NCBI GenBank assembly: GCA_027559495.1
Contig: JAMXSV010000004.1
Location: 1,353,001 to 1,417,000 of the forward strand
Length of the DNA: 64,000 nucleotides
Source: Aurifilum marmelostoma
Taxonomy: Eukaryota; Ascomycota; Sordariomycetes; Diaporthales; Cryphonectriaceae
Direction of reading: 5' to 3'
Shown: one piece after another, positions 47,952 to 59,758 of the stretch
Position numbering within the stretch: the stretch's first letter is position 1
Layout: every line of letters begins with the position of its first letter
The notes under the pieces: model-generated
Seen by the model: only the letters and a program-made list of their open reading frames with translations
The model's database searches: none
Told to the model about the DNA's origin: nothing
Translations under genes and position numbers: made by a program

Positions 47952-50215
47952 GGAACTGTTACGTTCCTGGAATCTGCCTTATGCCTGTCGCCATCTCATT
48001 TGTATCATGTTTATGACCACCGCTACTTCTTTTGATGGATATTGATTTTTGTCGTTCTTTTGGAGTTCTGGTGTATTTTTTTCTTTTTGCGGGACGCCAC
48101 GACCCCCTCCCCCCCTTCTGGTCTTGCTTATGGAGGCGCCGATTGATCCTGGAGATCCGCATCGGGCATGCAACCACCTTCAACGACACTGGCAAATCGC
48201 ACGCAAAAGAGCGACATTCACCGGCGTCAACGGGTCCACACAAATACGCGAATCTGGACAATGCATTTTTCTCTGGCTAGCAACACGGGTTTTCTTGGAT
48301 ATCCCTCCGGCGACTGATCATCTCTAAGATACCCGAAGCGCGCATTGTACCAAGGATAGACGGCAGCAGTGTCACTTGAAAAGGCAACAGTACAAAGTGA
48401 TCACACGACGACATGACTGCAACTGGACAGATGATTTCGATTCGACACTTCCAGGACGGTGACTCGAGAAGCGAATGATATCGCTCGCTACAGATTGGTA
48501 CAAAAAAGGATGGGAGAACAAAGTGGACTGGTCGTAAGGAGCCCTCCACCTTGCCAGATGGATGGCGTGGGCTGCGCTATATGTACGTATCGTTAAGGAA
48601 GCGGCAGGCTTTGTTGTACAGATTTTCTTCACCGCCGCGGTGGTCAGATAGCAGGTTTCGTTGGGAATCGTTTAGGCAATGATTATTGGGACCAGCATTC
48701 TTACGGGGTAGGTATGAGCCGGCAGTTGACGAGGCGGGGGCTCAATGGCTCTTGGCAACTCAGTCACATCTGTCAGAGTCTCTACAGAACTATCCCAACG
48801 GGAGCAAAGAAGAAAGAAGAAGAAGAGACAATTCTTTGTCAGCTAGCGGAGGGAAATTGACACATCCATTGGCCGGACCCTCGTGTCACAGAGTCTTAAA
48901 CCATGGAAGACAGTGAAGTATGCTGTCAACAGTCGATCCAGGCAGATACAACAGTAGTGGGAAGACAACACCCATTTCAAAGAACCTAACAGTCAATTAC
49001 CAGCGAGGGGGACCGAGGGCTGCAGTCGTGCGCCCTCGTCTGCGCCGTTCACCAGAACGAACGGAAGCACCCACCCACGTGGTCAGGCGGCAGCGTACCA
49101 CTCAGCAAATGGAACCCTTGCCCTTGGTAGCCTGCGATCAGTGTTATCAAACTTTTTCCAACGGAAAGCAGGGCCGAGTATAGCACAAGCGGAAAAGTGA
49201 GGATCTACTCGGGTGCGGATGTGCGACGAGGATGGAGTACATCAGAATCCGTGAAAGGGCAAGCGTAGTGGCGGTGAGAAGAAAAAAAATCAAGAGCAGG
49301 GTCTACCAGCAGCAAACACGTGCCGGAAGAACGGAACGATGCAGATGGCCAGGTACTTTTGCGGGTGGGTAACTATTCATAGTATCACTAATGTAGGCTC
49401 TCCGGAGGCTGTGCGGAAAGATGGATGGCAAGCGCCGGGATGACGAGATATCTCAGGGAGGAGAGTGCCAGTTTCACAATGAGCTTTGCATGTTTTCTCA
49501 CATGTTTGAGCACTATTGTCTAAGCCTCATTGTAAATCCGGAAAACGGTTTTTCTCGTAGTGTTACTAGTTATCTTCCTGGTCTTGGGTGGCCTTCAATT
49601 CTCATGATAGCAAGCAGTACGCCGAAAAGCCAAGCTTCGAGACCAATACTCTGCTAGACCTGAATATTACGCATTTACCTTGTTCTCTGACCACAGAAAG
49701 CAGAATATTCGTCAGACAAAGACCTTTCCGTTCTTCATGAACGGAGCATGCCAAATTTCTATTGAGTACTGTAGTCGACTCCTCCATTGTCAACACATAC
49801 CCGACTCTGATGGATTTCTTTCCCAGCACCGAGGCTTACTTCACCACTGATGAGCAAGGTGAGCTATTCAAATGAACTTCTACGTCGACAAAATTGTCAG
49901 CATCCAAGGTTAGAATTTAGAGTGTGCGCGGTTACCTTCCTCTACCGGCCGGCTCTGCAGCAGGAGAAACCTCGCCACACCAGCCGCCACGTTGTGTTGG
50001 ATGTATAAGGCACGATCTTCACGATCGTTACGATCGTCACCCTCTCAAAACGACGAGGGCCTCAGAAGGCATTTGATGCACATGGACCAAGGGATTTATT
50101 CCTCAACTAATTGAGGCTTTTTCACGATCGTTCAAAGATAAATAAACCTCCTCTTCAACCTCTAGATAGCCTAGATAGATGGAATCAAGCTTCAAAGTCA
50201 CTCTTTTATAACACG
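47952..50215. other. Intergenic region, no gene seen
   Basis: Begins with the 3' UTR of the preceding gene (T-rich, 47995-48090). The rest has only short frames. Near 50010-50040 ACGATC recurs at irregular spacing, just upstream of the GT2 remnant. Confidence 0.55.
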
Positions 50216-51190
50216 TTGCGGTGGTCATCCCCACCGTCGGCCCAAACGCAGACGCCTTCCTGAGATGCTGTGAGCCGGTTCTAGCCAACTATCCTTTCCC
50301 CCTCGTCACTACTGTCGGACCCAAGCTCCAGCGCAACGTTCACGACTTGATCATTTCCCAGAATTTCATAATCAAGTACCCTGCAACTTTCTTCGAGGTC
50401 GTCACAACTGGACGAGCCTAACAAGCGCCGATAAGTCCATCACTATCTGTGTCGATGATCATATCTACTGGGGTCCTTGACTTCGTCATCTCTGACTGAA
50501 GTTCAGCGATCCGCACCGAGATCCCCCAGAATGCCACCTTCCAAAGTGGCTTTGAGAATGAGATGTTCTTCTTCGGCCTGCTTGGTCCTCTGAACCCTGA
50601 TGATGATAATCACAGCGCTCGGTGGGTCCTTGACAACGGCTGGAAAATCCGCATCCAGTATACACCCGAGTGCAAGGCCTTCACGCTTCTAGGTGAGCCT
50701 CACAAGTTTTATGGACAGGTTCTGCGCTGGACCAGGGCAACCTTCCGCAGCAACTTTGCGAGTCTTCGAAAATGGCACACCTGGCGCCCTTTCACCTGGG
50801 GTGTCTATATCATCTACATCTCGGGCATGATCAACTTCGCGGCTGTCTGGGGTCCGCTCCTGGTCCGCGCTCTCAGCCGCACCAGCTTCTATGTTGAGTC
50901 CATCCACCAGGCTCTCCTCATCACGCTCATGCTCATCTAGATCATGACCACCAAGACGGTCAATTGTGGCTCACTTCTATGACCACCCCTCTGATCTGGT
51001 CTGGCTGCCGGCTTACATCGCCTTCGACTATTGGCACTCCTTCGTCACACTGTACTGTGCCGTCACTTTCTATGACCATGGCTGGAACGGCCGGAACCTC
51101 AAGCAAGCTGGTAAGGTCTAGGTCTGGAAGACTCAGCATATCATGAGAGCTGGAGGAGACGGGCCCTTTATGCTCTGATTCTCCACTGCA
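50216..51190 (+). pseudogene. GT2 polysaccharide synthase (Cps1/hyaluronan-synthase-like) remnant
   Basis: Collinear pieces of a fungal family-2 glycosyltransferase lie in changing frames. 50216-50418 gives VVIPTVGPNADAF and TTVGPKLQRN, the nucleotide-binding start. 50420-50475 gives NKRR, a stop where Gln is expected (TAA at 50432-50434), then ITICVDDHIYWGP with the DD motif. After an internal deletion, 50535-50940 gives FFGLLGPLNPDDDNH and the acceptor motif QVLRWTRATFR, plus WRPFTWGVYIIYISGMI membrane segments. A TAG at 50938-50940 stands where Trp is likely, a base is gained near 50962, and 50963-51110 gives VAHFYDHPSDLVWLPAY to NGRNLKQA. The N-terminal membrane part is missing. Live members make extracellular or wall polysaccharide needed for hyphal growth. 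It is clearly inactive here. Confidence 0.85.
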
Positions 51191-51616
51191 TGTCATTACA
51201 TTGTCTCTGTTGATGATTATCTCGACTTCAGCCGTACTAGGTTGCGCCGCTTTCGTTGTACGATGCACTTGCATGTGCGTATAGTCCTACAATTGGCGAG
51301 AGCTAAGGACCACCCGAGTGGGTCGGGTAAAAGAGTTGAGACAAGTAATGATTATAGACGGGATCGAGTCACAGGATGGCACAAAGTTAAAGATTTCCTT
51401 GCCTGGATGAGCCAGGACAACTCTAACGATAGTAGTCTAGCGAAGGACTTTCATTTTCTCACAACACTCTTGAAGGGTAACGATAGTGACTGGGCCATGC
51501 TGATACCATGGCATGCTCAGTGACGAAACAAAGCAAGGCTTCTCAAGCCTTGCATGTAGCCTTAAGTATGTACACGAATATAATATTGTGTGTCATCGAC
51601 ATCTTGCCGCCGTCTC
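51191..51616. other. Spacer after the GT2 remnant
   Basis: 425 bp with only a short open frame; no feature recognised. Confidence 0.5.
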
Positions 51617-52269
51617 TCAGCCGTGCCTAGGATACCAAGTTGTCTCTTCAAGCGTGAAAGACTGCATCGACAAGGCCTGCGAGTATCTATGGGCATCTTG
51701 CTCCGTCAAGGGTGTCTGTTCGAGGATAGGGCTCACTATCACTTGTTCGGTGAAGCCTTGTGAATAGCCGTCATTATTATGTGATGTCGATACTGTCGAA
51801 GTTGAATAACCTTTGCCGTCTCGCTTTGATCTGGAACTGTTGTGGCCGCCCCTGACTGAAGGGACACGACTTCGTCTGTGCAGTGTGCCGGACGTTCGAC
51901 CGCTGCTCGAGGATGCTTTGGTGGTCTGACGGCTTTGGCTTCTTGTCGATGTACGAGAGTGGTCGGACTCGGACAGGTTCTGGACAGCGTAGGGACCGTG
52001 ATGATCGGGTAGAGCAGCGGCCTGCACAACGACTGGACATACCAACTCGGTAGATCCAGGCTGTTTCCATCAGCCCTGTCCTTGTACGACGATGAGGAGA
52101 TGATCAATCGACGAGAAGAAAAGGATAAGCCTACCTCACCGAGGGCAACGTGCAAGTCCAGCTCCATGTTGCACGACAAGCATAGCGGTCGTGATGATTG
52201 AGACAGATACCGGTGGTCTGTCCTTTGGCTGCTCGTAGAGTATGACCGCGATGGACCCAGGTTGGCCAT
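51617..52269 (-). CDS. Small Ser/Thr/Arg-rich protein of unknown function, 2 exons (tentative)
   Basis: Exon 1 52135-52269 and exon 2 51617-52060 join in phase 0 over a 74-bp intron (GTAGGC, GGCTGATG branch-like site, AACAG) to give 192 aa. The head is MANLGPSRSYSTSSQRTDHR, followed by LCLSCNMELDLHVALGE and, after the splice, PGSTELVCPVVVQAAALPDH; the two Cys groups could form half of a zinc ribbon. A long Ser/Arg-rich middle (SRTSTRSQSRQTTKASSSSG) and an acidic/aromatic tail follow. I do not recognise a family. The other two frames also stay open for long stretches, so the coding frame is not certain; the phase-matched intron with a plausible branch site is the main support. Confidence 0.4.
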
Positions 52270-54483
52270 TCTTGTTGATGTTCGTCAGGGCAAAACGTTG
52301 CCGGAGCCTTTGAGCACCTGCCAGACTCCTCAGGGGAGAGAAGTGATTAATCTCCTTTGTCCTCGGGGCAGAGTGACGGAGACATATTTTATCACCTAGA
52401 CCACCCCCCCCCAGGGCCGTGGCGACCCGGGCCCGAGAGCGCCACCAATTCCAGAACGCATTCTCCCGTAATTACGCAAGAGAAGAAAAAGAAAAACAAT
52501 CCGTCCATCAGTCCACTCAAAAGCATGTCTTAGTATCGTCAATATAGTTTTGCTCTAAAATTAGGACTCTGGTGCAGCCTCTTCGTCTGCACCCGTTGCA
52601 CTAGTCTGCATAGGTGCCCGTCGCCAGCTTGCCGATCATTCGAGGCCAGAGGCTGAGCAGGTGTACAGACATGCTGAACCATAGACGGTTGGTCCGAGGT
52701 CCGCCGTCCACACATGATTGGAACGTGGAAGTGGCTGAGCTTGTACAGGTATCCATTATTCTACAGCTTACATACCTTAGACTGGTCTCAGTGGTCACGC
52801 TGCATAAGTCTATTGCTTCTCTTATTGCTGACTAAATTCAGCTGCTGTGTTGAGAAATGTTTGTGACTGACCGCTGCGTTTCAGCTTAACACTTTTGCTG
52901 CTGCTTCTTCCATCCCGTCCGTCTTCGCAGGGGACAATATCACTACAAAATAAGACAATTGTCTTGTTTCGCTAATAAGTAACATCCTTGACTCCATACT
53001 GCATAATTACCCTCTGCTTCTGCTCAGCCGGCCCCTTGTCTTTCTTTTGCCTAGCTGAGATGCTGCTAATCTCTGGGCAGCTCTGTGATACTTTCCCCTG
53101 CTCACTGACCGCAGTATAAATCCTCTCTTACGATCGGCCGGTCGTGCGTCACCTCGCCCATAGGTCAGTCCACAGCCCGAGGTAAGACATATACATCCCC
53201 CCCCCTCCGGGCCCCTCCTTTGTTCTTCCTCGAGGCAGAGAGCGAGGTTTGACAGCAAACGAGCCTCATTGAGACACATGTATCTTGTTCATATGGCTCT
53301 CGCTTGTTGGCTCTTGCATACCACGGCTCGTGTCGACATTACACTATGCACTTATACCCGTTCTTTTCGACAGCATGTCACGGTACCAGACTAGAGCATA
53401 AGTGCCAACGTCAGCAGTAACTCCAAGGTCATGATCCGTTGGAAGATGAATTAAGGTTGCGGACCTTGGACTCGTTGATCTCTACGTTACCGCAAGCCCC
53501 GGGGTCGTCTTCGATATAACACAGGAGTCCTGGCTGGGTTTTGCTAGATGGTAATCATGTCCTCGTCATGGCCAGGTAAGGGAAGACGGTCCGAGTGACC
53601 TCTATCACGCCGGCGTGGGCTACGAGGGCTCATGGAATCTATTCCTACGGTAATATATATCGATGACTGGGCCGCTCGTCACTTGTTCGGTAATATTATC
53701 AGATCTTTATACTGAAACCATCCATACGTGATTGATTGAAAGTCATGCCAAGCAGGAGCAGTTCTCTTATGATATTCATGGCTATCAACAAAGTGGCAAT
53801 GGTGAAGAATATCTCATACATGTCATTCCTGTTCTCGAAGATGTGCGGCAAACTCCTAGCACTTGAATTAGTGCTCGGCTTTCTGGTTCTTACGGCCGCA
53901 GCATGATCCCGTCCTGTTGTTCTTGTATGGCCCCCGTCTAGCCACAGAGCCGGCCACCCCTAATTACTACAACAAAGAGTAGGCATGCTAACTCAAGTGA
54001 CAAGATCCCTACGTTCTCATAACATAAAATACTTAGATCGAAGGGTCATCCGGTGCCTTTGTAAGTCGCCAATCGGCCCCCTTGTACTTTGTGTCGGGTG
54101 GCCCCTCGCATTGGACATACGCCTGTACTTCTGCTGACCCTCTCCTTTGTCAAGTCCGCCATTACGGCCGCTTCTACGAATCACCTAGTTGTGTGAATCA
54201 AGGAATTAACTCTTTCTCCCTCCTATGAAGTGTGCCACTTATGTGATTTGTATTTCGTCTAGGCTCAGCGTCCACTGGCCTCAGACCTGAAAGTACTTTG
54301 GGCATGCTATCTTCTTGGACTTCGAGATACTTTTCTTCAAATCCACCCGCAACAAACCTCAGCCGTGGCTTGTGCTTGTCGATGCTCCATTCTCGAACAT
54401 GTGAGTCTCGGACCTGTATCGGAGTTCATATGAGAAAACTCATTTCTCCCTGGACGTGACGCACTTGGGACAAATCAAACATC
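52270..54483. other. Intergenic region, no gene seen
   Basis: 2.2 kb with a C8-9 run near 52405, a C10 run near 53197, and otherwise short frames. 53900-54480 directly precedes the GPCR gene and should hold its promoter. Confidence 0.5.
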
Positions 54484-56145
54484 ATGGAGCTGTCTGAAGC
54501 CACCGAGAGGCACGATATGGTTTTCAATACCATCGAGCGTACCTGCTCGATCTTCTCGCTCTTGGGTTGCATTTTCATTATATCAACCTTTGCGATCTCC
54601 AAGCGATTTCGGAAGCCGATCACTCGGCTCGTCTTCTACGCTTCATTTGGCAACATGATGAGCAATGTGGCGACACTCATGGCGACGTCCTATGTTAACA
54701 GCCCGAACTCGGCGGCCTGCCAATTCCAAGGATTCCTGATACAAATGTGAGGCGATTCTCAGTTTCGGCGCTTACACGTGATTCATCATAGATGATAATG
54801 ACCAAGTCGTTAATACTATGGCTTAGGTTTATCCCGGCCGATGCATTCTGGTCACTCGCTATGGCTGTCAATGTGTACTTGACATTCTACCGGAAATACG
54901 ACGCGCAGGATCTCAAAAGGATGGAAATATCTTACCTGCTCCTCTGCTACGGCGCACCATTTGTTGTGGCTTTTACTTACATTTTCGTCTCCACTCCAAG
55001 CAAGGGCCGGATGTATGGTGATGCATCACTTTGGTGTTGGGTCAGCGCCCCGTGGGATATCTGGCGCATTGTTACATTCTATGGCCCAGTCTGGTAGGTC
55101 CAAGATTCAGACCATCCGTTATACGAGTATAGGCCTAGTATCAGTACTGATTCATCCACTTCATAGGGTCACAATCTTCATCACGTTCTTCATCTACATC
55201 CGCACTGGCGGACAAATCTACCGCAGGTACAAGGCTCTCAAGTCAATCAACTCGTCTGGCCGAGGGCCCGAACAACCACAGCACGTCCTGGACCCATTCT
55301 CGACCAAGCCAAATGAGATATATGTGACATCTGAAATTGTCGCGAATTTCGTGTCCGCCGACGCCGATTCTGGTGAGCTACTTGCTCCGCCTCCAGCCGC
55401 TTACTCGGTGACCATTACGGCTGAAGCACGACCGCGGGGTATCAAGAGCAGTCTTGAGCACGATTGCGAGAAAGCCGGAGGCGAAGGGCGAGACCATACT
55501 AGCATCGAGCCGTCGAAAAGTGAATGCGGTGTGGTGCCATTGTCACCCGTGTCTCCGCTATCGACCACATCGTTTACAACACATTCGTCACACGTATCAA
55601 GCAGTAATCTCACCAGAATGGGCATGAAAGTCAGAATAAGGAGGCAGCGGGGCCAAGGTCGGAGACCCGCCCTCAACGAGGCCAACAATGCCGCCTGGTC
55701 ATATGCCAGGTGTGCTCTGCTCTTCTTCACGGCTCTGCTCATCACATGGATCCCATCAACAGTTTTTCGTGTCTATACTGTCGTTGACAAGAACCAATCC
55801 GTCAGCCTGGGGCTCGAGTACACAGCTGCATTTGTTCTGCCACTGCAGGGCTTTTGGAACGGTCTCATCTATGCCTTTACAACCCGGAGAGCGTGTAAGA
55901 GGGTCTTTGAGAAACTGAAGGGAAAGGTTTCTCCCAAGGCCACGGCAGACTTGTCGCATGATAGTCGAGGGGACGAGGCTGCCGGTGCTGAGGCGGCTAC
56001 AGGTGGTACAATCAGCAGGTCAGGCCGAGGCCCAGCCAGGCAGCCGTCGAGGAAGAGAAATAGCTTGATGATGGGAATTGTGTCGGCCAGCAGGCGGCTC
56101 GATCTGGATCTCTTCAGCGATCATGTCGACGACGAGACGATTTAG
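54484..56145 (+). CDS. cAMP-receptor-like G-protein-coupled receptor, 3 exons
   Basis: Exons 54484-54746, 54827-55093 and 55167-56145 (introns 80 and 73 bp, both phase 2) give 502 aa. Seven membrane segments can be traced: about 18-42 (IFSLLGCIFIISTFAIS), 46-68 (LVFYASFGNMMSNVATLMAT), 89-112 (DAFWSLAMAVNVYLTF), 124-143 (YLLLCYGAPFVVAFTYIFV), 167-190 (IVTFYGPVWVTIFITFFIYI), 356-377 (ALLFFTALLITWIPSTVF) and 390-415 (YTAAFVLPLQGFWNGLIY). Loop 3 is about 160 residues and Ser-rich, then basic (KVRIRRQRGQGRR). The layout, W-C in the second outer loop (LWCWVSAPWD) and TWIPS in helix 6 fit the Dicty_CAR-like fungal receptors (Neurospora GPR-1 to -3 type), which signal through heterotrimeric G proteins at the plasma membrane. 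The ligand is unknown. The tail is basic and Ser-rich. Confidence 0.92.
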
Positions 56146-56492
56146 TCGTGATGCATGACTTGTAGATACTGTCCTTCTGTATTAAGATACTGCAAACTTA
56201 TATATGCATAGCTATTCTTCACATACGAGAACACTGTAAGTAGTTCCTCAAAAGGTCAACGTAATTTCTCGCCCGAGATGTATATGATGATTGACATGTG
56301 TTGGCCATTGATTTCAATCTGCTGCAAGTCTAACACCTTTTGTTCATGTGCTGAATATTCGGAAGTACATCTAGATTTACATACTGTGGACTGTATCGTG
56401 GCTGCGTAAAATCATTTCGTCTCTGATCCCTTGCCCGTTAAACATTTTGAATCGCCTAGGCCCGGATTGACACCTTACAATTTGTGAACCTT
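56146..56492. other. Convergent 3' spacer
   Basis: 347 bp of A/T-rich 3' sequence between the convergent GPCR and NmrA-like genes; no other feature seen. Confidence 0.6.
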
Positions 56493-57482
56493 TCACCCGC
56501 AAGACACCTCTTGCGCAAGGATGCTGTCCATACTTGCCCCTGTAGAAGAAAAACAAGCCGAACTGCGCAGGGAGTCCTCAAACGACAGCGGCTTCCGCCC
56601 CGTCAGTCTCGCAACCGTATCCGTGCTATGCAGGACGTGTCCATGCGAGATGAAGCTCCCATACGACGCCAGATCCTCCGAGCCTGCATTGGAGTACCGT
56701 CCAAAGAAGTCTCCATGCATGCTCGCACCAGCAGATAATCGCCGCTCCCTGTGGACTACCTCAGGCTTGTCCTCCGACACAGGACTCACCGGACAGCTGC
56801 CGACGCCGTAGTCGTTGCCATTCCTCTTGGCGATCCACCGCATAATCTCCTTGTTCGACACCGTCTTGGGCCCCGTGACCGTATACACCTTGTTTGCCTC
56901 TCCCTTGCCCATCAACAGCGCCCCAAGGACCCGCCCACAGTCCTCCCTGGCCACGAATGCAGCCTTGCACTCCTTGCCAGCAAGCCCCGAGGACGTAAAG
57001 ACCTCGGCGACGGTGTCGACAAACAGGCAGTTCCGCTGCACATTCCAGGCCAGGCCGCTCCCGCGGACCAGCGCCTCGGTGTAGGCGTGGTCGCGTGCCA
57101 GAGGAGGCGCAGCGTCCTCACCAAGCTCGGCCCCCACGATGCTCGTGTAGACCAGACGGCCCACGCCGGCCCTTCGAGCGGCATCGACGACGTTACGGTG
57201 CTGGGCGCGGCGGGCGGGGCCGGCGAGGTAATTGGGCGAGGAGACGAAGGCGACGACGTCGGCGCCGCGAAAGACTCGCACGAGATTCGCTGGGTCGTTA
57301 TAGTCGACCATGAGCACGCGGGCTCCCCGCGCAGTCCATGAGGCGAGGAGAGGCCTTGGGATGAAGCCTGGCTTCGGCGAGGTGAAGATGAGAGTGTCGG
57401 TGGGCTGAGCGAGAGTCAGGGCATAGGAGGCGGCGATGGAGGACAGGTGGCCATCCACACCGGCGAGTATGTAAGTGGGCAT
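56493..57482 (-). CDS. NmrA-like NAD(P)-binding protein (atypical SDR)
   Basis: A single exon of 329 aa. It begins MPTYILAGVDGHLSSIAASY, a Rossmann beta-alpha-beta with a GxxGxxS version of the dinucleotide loop. Further landmarks are LIFTSPKPG, RVLMVDYNDPANLVRVFRGA (the usual distance to the adenine side), VGRLVYTSIVGAE in place of the catalytic strand, and NKVYTVTGPKTVSNKEIMRW in the C-terminal substrate part. The classical YxxxK of active SDRs is not evident, so it may be a redox sensor or regulator, as NmrA is, rather than an enzyme. The C-terminal 80 residues (RRLSAGASMHGDFFGRYSN...) are Ser-rich with a TGRKPLSFEDSLR block typical of these proteins. No signal peptide. It is convergent with the GPCR. 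Confidence 0.88.
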   Translation of the reverse strand: MPTYILAGVDGHLSSIAASYALTLAQPTDTLIFTSPKPGFIPRPLLASWTARGARVLMVDYNDPANLVRVFRGADVVAFVSSPNYLAGPARRAQHRNVVDAARRAGVGRLVYTSIVGAELGEDAAPPLARDHAYTEALVRGSGLAWNVQRNCLFVDTVAEVFTSSGLAGKECKAAFVAREDCGRVLGALLMGKGEANKVYTVTGPKTVSNKEIMRWIAKRNGNDYGVGSCPVSPVSEDKPEVVHRERRLSAGASMHGDFFGRYSNAGSEDLASYGSFISHGHVLHSTDTVARLTGRKPLSFEDSLRSSACFSSTGASMDSILAQEVSCG

Positions 57483-58819
57483 TTTGGCACTGATCTTGTG
57501 GTATTGGTGGTGATGTTTGGAGAGAGTTGTGCGGAAGCGTGTTAGGTGTATCAGGTGGTGTGATGTGATATGAGGATTAATGAAATATGTCTCTTTTTTC
57601 TGGAATGATCAAGGTATGGATAGCTAGAACTGTTTGTTTCTCCTCTTCTTTGAATATTTATATTTCTAGTGATAATTATAATATGGAGGATGGTCGATAA
57701 TGTCGCGTGCTGAAAGGAGGGCGGAGGAAGGTTTATAGTGTAGGCACAGGGGCACGTAGAAGCGAGGATCCGCGGGGCGGCGGGAGCAGTAATTAATACT
57801 CTTCATGAGACCCATCGAAAGGAAAGGAACGGAAAGAAAAGAGAGGGGAGAAATAGAGAAAGAGAAAGAGAGAAGAGACACGAGACCTTTCTTCCCCATG
57901 GAGACCCCGGTGGGCGGGGACATCTCCTGAGAAGTGTCGGTCCGGGGTTGCGGAGAATTGCCGGGAGGTGTGATTATCATGCCACTTGGGCGATCTCATG
58001 AGTCCAAGACGCCAAAGGAGCAAGCATACAGGTGAAAAAAATGGCGCGCTCAAGGGCGACACTTACCCAGGCCCATAAGGGGAGTGAAATCCTCAGACGC
58101 GCACCAGTGAAGAGATGGAAGTGGTAGCCCTTCGTTTCGATTTTTCGGTCATGGGGAATAGATATGTGTAACGGAGGTCCGTCAACCGGCGCAGGTTAGT
58201 TGTGCCAAGGTGGGCGAACTTCTCCCAACCTCGGCGGAAGAGGGCGCGCATTAAGTAATAAGAGATAACATCCGGCCAGGTGACGTCCATGATTTTTCAC
58301 CTGTCGTCTCCTGTCGAGCTGCTGAATACAGTCGGTATCATGGCTCAGACATCCCACACCTAACATGTAAGCAAGTGTTTTTTGTCTCGTGCCATACATC
58401 CATATCTTGCATACATTTGCTTCTCATCGACACCGTACCAGTCGCCAAGTTGATCTGTACAGGGACCTCATTCACCCAGAGAGGTGCTGAGCTGCGGCTG
58501 TTCCAAGTCAATTTTGCTATCACAATTTGCAACGACCAGTCTGAGGGCGTCATCGGAACCCTTGACGAGACATGCTTGAACGTGTTTTTTTTTTTTTTAG
58601 TTTTCCCTGAGAATGATAAAAGAAGAAAAGCATATCTCCCTGACCGACCAATACTCACGCAAAAGGGCGTTCGCAGCCAGATAAAAGTCTGCTGATGCGC
58701 TTCTTGCCCTTGCTTGCCCCTGCGTTGCCCTCGCTCCAGCCTTGTAACAGCATCTGTGCGCCCACTGGCGCTTCATTGCTATCGGTACCCGCCAGGGCGT
58801 TTTCTTCAGCTTTTCCCCC
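57483..58819. other. Intergenic region, no gene seen
   Basis: Contains the NmrA-like promoter, a purine-rich stretch (57815-57880), a T12 run near 58587 and the 3' UTR of the complex I gene. Open frames are short and without motifs. Confidence 0.55.
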
Positions 58820-59758
58820 TTAGCCCAGCTTCGCAGCCTCGTCCTGGCCCTTGTGCTGCCTCTCCGCCTCGAGCTCCCTCTCGGCCTGCCGGTAGTACTT
58901 GGCAGTGTCGACGCCGTGCTGGTTGTGGTTGACAAAATTGAACCAGGGGACCACGTCGGAGAAGAGGGAGGAGAAGCGTGACTGCCGCGCCGCGACGCCC
59001 TGCATGTGTGTAGAGAGCCTGCTCACGCCGTAGAGGGGTTCGCCCCGCTTAACCTTGTCGACCATCTCGCGCATGTCCATCTCAACCTCGCGAGCGTTCT
59101 CGGTGATTCCGTAGAACCGCACTGTAGGGAGCAGCCCAGGACGGGTTGATTCGTCAGCTAGCCTAGTCGAAAAACTTTATAGATTTTCCTTGTGATGCTT
59201 TCTGTGTCGAGCGGTCACCGTCGTCCTCCTCCTTTGGACCAGTGAGCCCGGGGTTTTCACATACGAATGGATCGGTTGTAGAATGCCAAAAAGCCACCAC
59301 AGATACCAATAGCGCCGGCCAATCTCATGACCGGAGCAAAGCCTCCCCCTGCCGACGTAGGACGGGGCAAAACGCTCCATCGTCCACAACAGACCGGGTC
59401 CTGCTGCCGCCGCGGTGGCACCAAAGGCGTAGTCGGAGGGGCGGGCATATGCGAGGACTCGCTTGAAGTGCCTGTAGAGAGAGATGAAGAGAGAGCACCT
59501 GTTAGATCGCCTTCGCCTCATGTGCACTCTCGTTCTTCGGACACGTTCGATGGGGAGGTACTAGAGGGGGGCTGGGTTCGTACGGATCATTGTCTATGAG
59601 CTATGACGGCGGGTGACGGGTTAGCAATTGAACGAACAGTGAACGCTCGCGGGGCTGATTGACAAGAAATAGAGCTGAGAGAATGGAGAAGAGCTCACAG
59701 GATAATCAGTCTTGATCTGCCTACTTGGTATGTAGGTCTGAGATGGTTGATTCGACAT
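58820..59758 (-). CDS. NADH:ubiquinone oxidoreductase 21-kDa subunit (NUXM / nuo-21.3 type), 4 exons, one apparent +1 frameshift
   Basis: Exons 59699-59758, 59584-59600, 59265-59471 and 58820-59121. The second exon is only 17 nt and encodes LIDNDP with its neighbours; phases 0/2/1 all match. The product is 194 aa: MSNQPSQTYIPSR, DYPLIDNDPHFKRVLAYARP, a hydrophobic ATAAAAGPGLLW and AGAIGICGGFLAFY pair, then FYGITENAREVEMDM, GEPLYGVSRLSTHMQGVA and VPWFNFVNHNQHGVDTAKYY. These are the hallmarks of the fungal accessory complex I subunit of about 21 kDa in the mitochondrial inner membrane. The frame slips at C5 59345-59349 between SYVGR and GGFAPVMRLAG and is cured by one base less, most likely an assembly error. 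It is divergent from CSM3 with 421 bp between the starts. Confidence 0.92.

Noticed and set aside
50010..50040. Clustered ACGATC hexamers
   Set aside because: Irregular spacing and few copies; not an array or a recognisable binding site cluster.
56751..57341. 196-codon plus-strand frame
   Set aside because: Antisense shadow of the NmrA-like gene.
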